The position numbers and the translations under genes are program-made. The notes beneath the pieces are model-generated. The model did not search any database. It was not told the DNA's origin and saw only the letters and a list, made by a program, of their open reading frames with translations. This document shows, piece after piece, positions 17,018 through 24,800 of a stretch of DNA of 64,000 nt (its first letter is position 1; every line of letters starts with the position of its first letter). This DNA is from Paracoccus pantotrophus (GTDB lineage: Bacteria; Pseudomonadota; Alphaproteobacteria; Rhodobacterales; Rhodobacteraceae): positions 1,434,501-1,498,500 of the forward strand of contig NZ_CP044426.1 of assembly GCF_008824185.1 (NCBI RefSeq). Reading direction: 5' to 3'.

Positions 17018-17841
17018 CCCCCTGCACCATCATCCTGCCCGCCCATGACGAGGCCGCCTATATCGACGCCTGCCTCGATCATGTCCTGGGCCAGGACCAT
17101 GGCGGCCCGGTCGAGCTGATCCTGGTCGCCAACGGCTGCCGCGATGACACCGCCGCGCGCGCCCGCGCCCATGTGTCGGCCTTTGCCGCGCGCGGCTGGC
17201 GGCTGCGGGTCGAGGAACTGGCGCAGGGCGGCAAGATCGGCGCGCTGAACCACGGCGACGGCTGCGCCGGGCCGGGCGTGCGGCTGTATCTGGACGCCGA
17301 CATCCGCATGGGACCGCGCCTTCTGTCGGGAATCATGCGCGTGCTGGACGCGGACGTGCCGCGCTATGCCGGCGGGCGGCTGGTGGTCGCACCGGCGCGC
17401 AGCGCCGTGTCGCGCGCCTATGCCCGGTTCTGGCAGAAGCTGCCCTTCGTGGCCCAAGGCGTCACCGGCGCGGGGCTTTTCGCGGTGAACGAAGCAGGAC
17501 GCGCGCGCTGGGGGGCATTCCCGCAGGTCATCTCGGACGACACCTTCGCCCGGCTGCAATTCGCGGAAACCGAGCGTTTCCTGGTGGACGAGCCCTATGA
17601 ATGGCCGCTGGCCGAGGGGTTCGGGCCGCTGGTCCGGGTCCGGCGCCGCCAGGACGCCGGCGTGGCCGAGATCGCCCGGCTGTTTCCCGACCTGCCCCCG
17701 CGCCAGGGCCATGTCCGCCCCGGCAGGGCGGAACTCGCCCGGCTGGCCGCCGCCGATCCGCCGGGTTTCGCCGCCTATGCCGCCGTGGCGCTGGCGGTGC
17801 GGCTGGGCCGCAACCGCCAGGAATGGGCGCGCGGCCGCTAG
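17014..17841 (+). CDS. Glycosyltransferase family 2
   Basis: A 275-residue GT-A-fold enzyme that transfers a sugar from a nucleotide donor to a growing lipid-linked chain. The N-terminus CTIILPAHDEAAYIDACLDH, the segment ELILVANGCRDDT and the metal-binding DxD in LYLDADIRMG (about residue 92) are diagnostic. No transmembrane segment is seen, so it should act at the cytoplasmic face. The start at 17014 places the family start two residues in; the frame is open to 16960 but that part is not similar. Its last bases overlap the 3' end of the SGNH-like gene on the other strand by four positions. Confidence 0.85.
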   Translation: MTPCTIILPAHDEAAYIDACLDHVLGQDHGGPVELILVANGCRDDTAARARAHVSAFAARGWRLRVEELAQGGKIGALNHGDGCAGPGVRLYLDADIRMGPRLLSGIMRVLDADVPRYAGGRLVVAPARSAVSRAYARFWQKLPFVAQGVTGAGLFAVNEAGRARWGAFPQVISDDTFARLQFAETERFLVDEPYEWPLAEGFGPLVRVRRRQDAGVAEIARLFPDLPPRQGHVRPGRAELARLAAADPPGFAAYAAVALAVRLGRNRQEWARGR

Positions 17842-18608
17842 TCGGCGGCGAACTCCTGCACCACCTGCCAGGCAAGTTCCTGAAGCACGGCGGCCTGCTC
17901 CTTGGGCACGAGGGGATAGGGACCGCTGCCGCCGGGAATACGGTTGGTCAGCCCGACCGGGCTTTTGCCGGTCAGGGTCGCGTAATGGATCATGGCGATG
18001 TAGTAAGACCCGCCCTGCTCGGTCGGATGGATGTCGTCGCCGAAAAAGTCGCGGATCGAGGTCGCGCCAGGAACCTTGCCCGCTTCGGCGGCATCGTGCA
18101 GCCGCACCATGCCCAGCCCCACCGGAACCAGCCGCATCGGCTCGGCCCCCTCGGGCAGGTCGAGGTTCACGTGATCGGCGATCGACTGCCATTGCGGCAG
18201 GTCCGCCAGGATGCGGTCGCGCCACGGCCGTGTCGAATCCGGGTCGATATAATCCCAGGTCTGGTAGAGATAGGGCTTGACCCCGGGATTGGACTGCCGC
18301 GCCAGTTCGACCCATTTCGCGGCATAGCCAAGGCTGTCGTGATATTCTATCGCCGGGGCCAGCGGCACGCGCTCGGTAATGACCAGGGCGTCCACGGCAT
18401 GGTCGGGCAGCCATTCGCGCCCGTTCACCCCCTGCGCGTGATGCGCCTCCTTCCACTGCCATTCGAGCGGGGCGCCGTTGAGGATCTGCATTTCCACCGG
18501 CTCTTCCAGCAGGCCCTGCATCATGCCCGGCAGCGTCGTGCCGACCAGGCTGTGGCCGATGTAGAAAGCCGAGACGCTTTCAATTAAAAATTGCATCACA
18601 CCCGCCAT
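17838..18608 (-). CDS. SGNH-hydrolase-like protein in polysaccharide locus
   Basis: A protein of about 256 residues with hallmarks of the SGNH/GDSL fold: the nucleophile block FYIGHSLVG near the N-terminus and the closing block DDIHPTEQGGSYYIA that supplies Asp and His. SGNH enzymes in glycan loci often remove or add acetyl or other acyl groups on sugars. No signal peptide or membrane segment is evident, which would make it cytoplasmic unless the start is wrong. ATG 18608 is preferred for AAGG eight bases before; ATGs at 18647 and 18596 are alternatives. The first codons are more AT-rich than the rest. The 267 bp up to the sugar transferase start are AT-rich and likely hold divergent promoters. 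Confidence 0.62.
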   Translation of the reverse strand: MAGVMQFLIESVSAFYIGHSLVGTTLPGMMQGLLEEPVEMQILNGAPLEWQWKEAHHAQGVNGREWLPDHAVDALVITERVPLAPAIEYHDSLGYAAKWVELARQSNPGVKPYLYQTWDYIDPDSTRPWRDRILADLPQWQSIADHVNLDLPEGAEPMRLVPVGLGMVRLHDAAEAGKVPGATSIRDFFGDDIHPTEQGGSYYIAMIHYATLTGKSPVGLTNRIPGGSGPYPLVPKEQAAVLQELAWQVVQEFAAD

Positions 18609-18914
18609 ATCAACAACCTTCGATTGCGAATTGCCTTTGCCCAGCATCGCATTCCGGCATGGCGAAATCCACTCAATTCAACCGATAGTTGCCAATATAA
18701 AGCCGCAACAACCGGAATGCCGCCCGTTCAGTAAAATCCTCGGGTTTTGCTCAATATGATTACCCAGGGCAGAGGCGGCCCCTCCCGATCAAAAATCATT
18801 TGCAACCAATTGTTTTTAAACGAACCTATACTTTTCGGCAGTGTCCAAATTCGTTCTAGTTTTATTCAAACGCACAGCTATACTGCGAGTGTAGTGATGA
18901 GGGCGGGTTTTGAA

Positions 18915-19613
18915 ATGCGGCACACCACGGATTTCGATATCGAGACAATCGACCCGGTGCTGCAAACGGCCGCAAACGGAAACACCAATCAACCCCTGGG
19001 GGCCCGCTCCCTTTACTCGCGCTTTATCAAGCGGCCGCTGGACATTACCGCCGTGCTTCTGGCGGTGCCGATTGTAGTGCCGGTGGTTCTGATCCTGGCG
19101 CTGGTGATCCTGTGGCATGGCGAGAAGCCTTTCTACACCCAGTTGCGGGTCGGCCGGTCCGGCCGCAGCTTCCGGTTGTGGAAGCTGCGCACCATGGTCG
19201 AGGATGCAGATCGGCGGCTGGCGGAATACCTGGCCGCCAATCCCGAGGCCAGGGCGGAATGGGATCTGACGCAGAAGCTGAAGAACGATCCGCGCATCAC
19301 CTCGACTGGCCGCTTCTTGCGCAAGACTTCTCTGGACGAGTTGCCGCAGCTGTGGAACGTGCTGCGCGGCGACATGAGCATCGTCGGCCCGCGGCCGATG
19401 ATGATCGAACAGGCACCGCTTTATCCGGGGGCGGATTACTATCATCTGCGGCCGGGTGTCACCGGGCTGTGGCAGATCTCGGACCGCAATGACAGCACCT
19501 TCGCCGCCCGCGCGACTTTCGACGCGCGCTATGCAGCCGAGTTGAGCTTCAGCAGCGATGTCGCCATCATCGCCAGGACCGTGGGCGTGGTGCTGCGCTG
19601 CACCGGCTATTGA
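18915..19613 (+). CDS. Undecaprenyl-phosphate sugar-1-phosphate transferase (ExoY/WcaJ type)
   Basis: The initiating enzyme of a Wzx/Wzy pathway: it moves a sugar phosphate from a UDP-sugar onto undecaprenyl phosphate at the inner membrane. The 232-residue protein has RFIKRPLDITAVLLAVPIVV (membrane re-entrant helix), RVGRSGRSFRLWKLRTMVED, RFLRKTSLDELPQLWNVLRG and the signature MSIVGPRPMM followed by RPGVTGLWQIS. It has only the catalytic domain, as in ExoY, not the long five-helix WcaJ form. ATG 18915 follows a GAGGG-rich stretch; ATG 18897 is possible. A TATACT near 18879 could be part of a promoter, without a convincing -35. Its stop overlaps a small convergent gene. Confidence 0.9.
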   Translation: MRHTTDFDIETIDPVLQTAANGNTNQPLGARSLYSRFIKRPLDITAVLLAVPIVVPVVLILALVILWHGEKPFYTQLRVGRSGRSFRLWKLRTMVEDADRRLAEYLAANPEARAEWDLTQKLKNDPRITSTGRFLRKTSLDELPQLWNVLRGDMSIVGPRPMMIEQAPLYPGADYYHLRPGVTGLWQISDRNDSTFAARATFDARYAAELSFSSDVAIIARTVGVVLRCTGY

Positions 19614-19855
19614 ACGGTGCGGCCGCGTTCGGCCTGCATCTCGTGCCGCTCGACGCACCTGAAACGCCGCCAGGCGATGAAAAGGATAGCGGCCGTTCCG
19701 CTGACGATATAGATCAGCAGCGCGGCCCAGAACGGCAGATCGAAGGCGGCAAACCCGATCAGCGCGCTGGCCAAGGCAATTGCGACACCAAGGGTCAGGA
19801 TGCCAGTCAGAGGTTTTCTCCTCAAATGTACAAATCCTCGGATCAATAGTGCCAA
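19607..19855 (-). CDS. Small two-helix membrane protein of unknown function
   Basis: Up to 82 residues, with two hydrophobic segments (about residues 19-37, GILTLGVAIALASALIGFA, and 42-61) and a basic C-terminus (WRRFRCVERHEMQAERGR). I do not recognise the family. Its 3' end overlaps the sugar transferase by seven bases on the opposite strand. The longest frame starts at a TTG (19855) with no ribosome-binding site; a good GAGGAG lies inside it, seven bases before a CTG codon, so the real start may be non-ATG and about 16 codons shorter. It lies wholly within the polysaccharide locus and could be an accessory membrane component. Confidence 0.45.
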   Translation of the reverse strand: MALLIRGFVHLRRKPLTGILTLGVAIALASALIGFAAFDLPFWAALLIYIVSGTAAILFIAWRRFRCVERHEMQAERGRTVQ

Positions 19856-19952
19856 AGAAACCGGAAATCGCTAGACAAACTTTGGTGCGTCTTGCGGTAA
19901 TACGGCATATCCGCCCATTGTTCAGCAAAAATAAGCGCCAACCAGCCGAAAA

Positions 19953-19986
19953 CCTCGGCCAATAACGCGGCCCGAGGGCTTTTTTT
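19953..19986 (+). terminator. Terminator-like hairpin just upstream of the GT4 gene
   Basis: CCTCGGCC (19953-19960) can pair with GGCCCGAGG (19969-19977), with one bulged C, followed by GCTTTTTTT. On the plus strand this resembles an intrinsic terminator. It sits 22 bp before the GT4 start codon, so it could end transcription from the sugar transferase or act as an attenuator in the GT4 leader. Confidence 0.55.
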
Positions 19987-20007
19987 CTTGGGAAAGGGAT
20001 CGCCGCC

Positions 20008-21213
20008 TTGCGAATCGGTTATTTGATCAATACCTACCCCCGCCCCTCGCACAGCTTCATCCGGCGGGAAATCGCGGCGCTTGAGGCCCAGGGGCTTGAA
20101 ATCCACCGATTCGCCATGCGGGGCGACAGCGGCGCTCTGAGCGACCCCGCCGACCTGGCCGAACATGCCCGCACCGAGCGGGTGCTGGAGGCCGGGGCCG
20201 GCCGGCTTCTGGCCGATCTCGCCGGCCGGGGCGCGGCAAATCCGGCGCAGTTCGCCGCCGCCATGCGGCTGGCGCGGCGCCGGGCACGGGCCGGGGAAAG
20301 CAGCCTTGCCCGGCAGCTGATCTATATGGCCGAAGGGGCGCGGGTGGCCGGCCGGGCACGGGAACTGGGGCTTGCGCATATCCATGCGCATTTTGGCACC
20401 AATTCGGCCAGGGTCGCCGCCTATGCGCGCCTGCTGGACGGTCCGCGCTTCAGCTTCACCGTCCACGGCCCCGAGGAGTTCGACAACATCCAGGCGCTGG
20501 ACCTGGGCGGAAAGCTGGCCCTGGCCGCGTTCTGCGTCGCCGTCAGCAGCTATGGCCGCTCGCAGCTTTGCCGCTGGGCAGGGCCCGGCGACTGGGACAA
20601 GGTCCATGTCGTGCATTGCGGCCTGGACCTGGACCGCTGGACCCAGCCGCGGCCCCTGCCGCCCGGCCCGTTCCACATGGTCGCCGTCGGCCGCTTTGCC
20701 GAGCAGAAGGGCTTCGGCCTGCTGATCCGCGCCTTCGCCCTGGCCTGGCGCCGCGCCCCCGGCTTGCGCCTGTCGCTGGTCGGCGATGGCGAATTGCGCC
20801 CGCAGATCGAGGCGCTGGTCGCCGCCGAGGGCATGGGCCAGGCCGTCCGCCTGCTTGGCTGGCAGGACGAGGCGGGCGTGCGCGCCGCCATGGAGGCCGC
20901 GCATGCGCTGGTCGCGCCCAGCTTCGCCGAGGGCCTGCCGGTGGTCATCATGGAGGCCATGGCCTGCGCCCGCCCGGTGATCGCCACCTATATCGCCGGC
21001 ATCCCCGAACTGGTCCGCCCCGGACAAGAGGGCTGGCTGGTCCCCGCCAGCGATGCCGAGGCCCTGGCCGAAACCATGCTGCAAGCCGCCGAAACCGACC
21101 ACGCCACGCTGGAACGCATGGGCGCCGCGGCCCGCGCCCGCGTCACGGAACGCCACGATATCCGCGAATCCGCCCGGCGTCTGGCGGCGCTGTTCAGCCG
21201 CGCCACAGGCTGA
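20008..21213 (+). CDS. Glycosyltransferase family 4
   Basis: A 401-residue GT-B-fold retaining glycosyltransferase for the polysaccharide repeat unit. The N-terminal acceptor domain begins RIGYLINTYPRPSHSFIRRE and contains HIHAHFGTNSARVA; the C-terminal donor domain has AVGRFAEQKGFGLLI and the E-x7-E nucleotide-sugar motif within PSFAEGLPVVIMEAMACARP. The start is a TTG at 20008, nine bases after GGAAAGGGA; no ATG is near. The 3' end overlaps the PPTase gene on the other strand by 20 bases. It resembles colanic-acid-type GTs (WcaL-like) in its N-terminal pattern, but the sugar cannot be named. Confidence 0.88.
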   Translation: MRIGYLINTYPRPSHSFIRREIAALEAQGLEIHRFAMRGDSGALSDPADLAEHARTERVLEAGAGRLLADLAGRGAANPAQFAAAMRLARRRARAGESSLARQLIYMAEGARVAGRARELGLAHIHAHFGTNSARVAAYARLLDGPRFSFTVHGPEEFDNIQALDLGGKLALAAFCVAVSSYGRSQLCRWAGPGDWDKVHVVHCGLDLDRWTQPRPLPPGPFHMVAVGRFAEQKGFGLLIRAFALAWRRAPGLRLSLVGDGELRPQIEALVAAEGMGQAVRLLGWQDEAGVRAAMEAAHALVAPSFAEGLPVVIMEAMACARPVIATYIAGIPELVRPGQEGWLVPASDAEALAETMLQAAETDHATLERMGAAARARVTERHDIRESARRLAALFSRATG

Positions 21214-21817
21214 GCGCCAGCCAATAGCCCGCCGCCTGCCCCCAGCGCCCGCCGATCAGCCGGTCGCCCATGCAGGCGCGGAACCGCAGCGCATCGATCA
21301 CCACCGGGACCGCGCGGAAGTCCAGCATTCGACCTGTCAGCGGATATTGCGCCTTGAACATCGCCTCCTTGGCGCAAAAGGCCAGCAAGGCATCCCCGGC
21401 CCCCTTCAGGCGAAAGGGCATGATGGTCTCGGCCAGACCTTCCGGAAGGGCGCGGCCGCAAGGCTCAAGATCGACCCCGACGCTGGCCCCGCCGGGTGGG
21501 GCAGCGATGGCGATGCAGTAATCGCCGCCATGCGACAGACTGGCGCGGATGCCCGGCGGCAGGTCCGGCCGGCGGTCGGAACGCGCCGGGATGGGTCGAT
21601 CCGCCGGCAGGTCATGCCCGGCCTGCCGGATCGCCGCGCGCAGCGCCATGCGCCCCAAGGCGAACTCGCGCCGCCGCTTCGGGACAGCGCGGGCGATGGC
21701 CCCCGCCTCCTCGGGCAAAAGCGGCGCCGGCTCGGCCGTCAGCGGCAGCACCGCGCAGCCATGACCCGCGGGCAGCAGGCGCCGTGCCAGCGCGTCGAGC
21801 GCCGCCGCCCCGCTCAC
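21194..21817 (-). CDS. 4'-phosphopantetheinyl transferase (EntD/Sfp superfamily)
   Basis: A 207-residue enzyme that attaches the phosphopantetheine arm of CoA to a serine on carrier domains. The two defining motifs are seen: SVGVDLEPCG (magnesium-binding Asp and Glu) and FCAKEAMFKAQYP (WxxKEAxxK type), plus RASLSHGGDYCIA. This pattern is of the EntD subgroup. It starts with GTG at 21817, overlapping the NRPS stop as GTGA, and is the last gene of the PKS-GT2-NRPS-PPTase operon. It is therefore very probably the dedicated activator of the carrier domains of the two synthetases next to it. Its 3' end converges on the GT4 gene with a 20-bp overlap. Confidence 0.9.
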   Translation of the reverse strand: MSGAAALDALARRLLPAGHGCAVLPLTAEPAPLLPEEAGAIARAVPKRRREFALGRMALRAAIRQAGHDLPADRPIPARSDRRPDLPPGIRASLSHGGDYCIAIAAPPGGASVGVDLEPCGRALPEGLAETIMPFRLKGAGDALLAFCAKEAMFKAQYPLTGRMLDFRAVPVVIDALRFRACMGDRLIGGRWGQAAGYWLALSLWRG

Positions 21818-24800
21818 CGCCCACCGCGCAACTGCGCCCGCAGGGCCCGGCGCCGGGCCATGGCATCCTCGGCCGCCAGAACCGGCTCGGGCACCGCTGG
21901 CGGCGTAGGCTTGGGCGTGGGCGCAGGTGCAGGCGCGGGCACCGCCGGGGCGGCCGCCGTGCTAGCCGGCGCCAGCGAGGCGACATGCTTCAGGAAATCC
22001 GCCATGACCGGGAAGCGGAAGATATCCGTCACGCCCAGCCGCGGCAGCGCCAGCCGGTCGCGCATGGTCCGGTGCAGCTGGATCGCCAGCAACGAATGCC
22101 CGCCGAGCGCGAAGAAGTTGTCGCGCGGGCCGATCTGCTCGACGCCCAGCACCTCGGACCACAGCGCCTGCACCGCCTGCGCCAGATCCTCGGTCGGGGC
22201 GTTGGCGGCGACAGCGGTGGTGGCCTCGACGGTCGGCGCCGCCACCGGAGCGGAGGCGACGGCCCCCGGCACCGGCAGATGCTTGCGGTCGATCTTGCGG
22301 TTCGGGGTCAGCGGCATCTTTTCCAGCCGCACGATCCGCCCCGGCACCATATGCGCCGGCAGATGCGCCAGCAGCGCCTCGCGCAGCCCCTTCTCGCACA
22401 ACTCGCCCGCGCCGGTGACATAGGCCACCAGCCGCTTGTCGCCGGGCGCATCCTCGCGCACCAGCGCCACCGCCTCGCGCACGCCGGGCTGGGCGGCCAG
22501 CCGCGCCTCGATCTCGCCCAGCTCGATGCGGAAGCCGCGCAGCTTCACCTGGTGGTCGGCCCGGCCGATATAGTCGAGGCCGCCATCCTCGCGCCAGCGC
22601 ACCAGATCGCCTGTGCGATACATGCGCGCGCCCCAGGGCGCGCCGCGATCCGCGGGCACGAAGGGATCGGGACGGAAAGCCGCCGCAGTCAGGTCCTCGC
22701 GCCGCCAATAGCCGCGGGTCACACCATGGCCGCCGATCCAAAGCTCGCCCGGCGCGCCGGGGGGGGCCGGCACACCGTCGGCGTCCAGCACGTAAAGCTG
22801 GGTATTGGCGATGGGCCGGCCCAGCGTCACCTCGGCCGCATCGGTCAGATCGGCCACCGTGGACCAGATCGTCGTCTCGGTCGGGCCATACATGTTCAGC
22901 ACCCGCGCCCGCGTGGCCGCCCTGATTTCGGCCAGCAGCGAGGGCGGCAGCGCCTCGCCGCCGACCATCATGCATTTCAGCCCGGCCATGGCCGCCGCCA
23001 CCTGCGGGTCCGAGACCAGGATGCGCGCCATGCTGGGCGTGCATTGCAGATGCGTCACCTTCCAGCGCCGGATCTGCGCCGCGATCGAGAAATCGCCGTC
23101 CTCGGGTTCCGCGCCATGCGGGTTCACCTCGGCCCGCAGCCGCGCCAGCAGCGGGAAGCCGGCCATGACCTGCTCGGGCGCGATGCCATAGTCGATCAGG
23201 CAGGCGATCTCGCCCACGCCGATGGCCTTCAGCTGCTCGACCCGCGCGATGCCGTCCTCGATGGAGCCGAAAAGGCCGGAATCCTCGAAATAGCGCAGGA
23301 AAGCGAATTCCAGGATGCCGTCCAGCTCTTCCTCGGAGAGCGAGCCGAGGTCGATGGCCATCGGGTTGGTCATGCCCGCCGGGCGGCGGAAGGCCGGGAA
23401 ATCCCAGGCATATTGCTTGACCAGCGCCGCGGCGCTTTTCAGGTAGTTCTTCATCGGCTCGCGGGCGATCTCGCGCGCCGTCTCGCGATCCTCGGCCAGG
23501 CAGGTATGCAGCATCAGCGTGACGGTAAAGCGCGCCGGGTCATGGCCGGCCTCGCGCAGCGCCGCGTGGTAATCCTTGATCCGCGCCGCGACCGTGTCGA
23601 TACTTTGCCCCAGCAGATGGGTCAGCACGTTCATGCCCAGCCGCCCGGCCTCGACCCAGGTTTCCGGGTTGCCGGCGACGGTCATCCACAGCGGCAGTTC
23701 CTTTTGCACCGGACGCGGCTGCGTCACCACGCCGAACAGGCTGCCGTCCTTGCGCGGGAACTCGACCGCCTCGCCGCGCCACAGCCGGCGCAGCTGGTCG
23801 ATCCCCTGGGCCAGTGCGGTCTTGTTGTTCGGCGGCGCGTTTTCCGGGCGCAGCACGAAATCGTCCGGCTGCCAGCCCGAGGCGATGGCCAGCCCCGCCC
23901 GGCCCGAGGTCAGGTTGTCGATCACCGCCCATTCCTCGGCCACGCGGGCCGGATGATGCAGCGGCAGCACGCAGCTGCCGGCGCGCACGGCGACGTTTTT
24001 CGTCACCGCCGCCACCGCCGCGCCGGAAACCGCCGGGTTCGGATAGGGGCCGCCGAAGGCGTGGAAATGCCGCTCGGGGGTGTAGACCGCGACGAAGCCG
24101 TTCTGGTCGGCAAAGCGCGCGCCCTCCAGCAAAAGCTGGTATTTCTTCGGGCCGGGGCCGTCGTCATTGCCCCAGTAGAACAGGCTGAAATCCATGCCGC
24201 CGGATGGCTCGCGGCGCGGCTGCGCCGGCGTCGAGGAGACGGCGAGCCGCGATTCCTCGCCCGCGATCACCAGTTTCAGCCCCCGCGCCAGCGACCAGAA
24301 GATCTCCAGCACCGAGATGTCGAAGGACAGGCTCGTGACCGCCAGCCAGGCATCGCCCGGCTGGTGCGGGATCACCACATCCATGCCGGCGAAGAAGTTC
24401 GCCACGTTGCGATGCTCGACCATCACCCCCTTGGGCCGGCCGGTCGAGCCCGAGGTGTAGATCAGATAGGCCAGGTTTTCCGGCCCGGCCTGGTTGACCG
24501 GCGCCGCCACCAGACCATGCGGCAGGTCGGTCGGAATGGCCACCACCTGCGCGCCATGCGCGGGCAGCCTCTCGGCCAGACCGTCCTGGACCAACACCAC
24601 CCGCGCGCCGGAATCCTCGATGTACAGCTCGATGCGGTCGGCGGGGTAGTCCGGGTCGAGCGGCACATAGGCGCCGCCCGCCTTCCAGATCGCCAGCGCG
24701 CCGATCACCAGCTCGGGCGAGCGTTTCGCGAACAGGCCCACCGGCTGGTCCGGGCCGACGCCCATCGCCACCAGCTTTTCGGCCAGCGCGTTGGCGGCGC

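Noticed and set aside
18827..18884. TATACT sequences upstream of the sugar transferase as -10 boxes
   Set aside because: No -35 at correct spacing was found, so not listed as a promoter.
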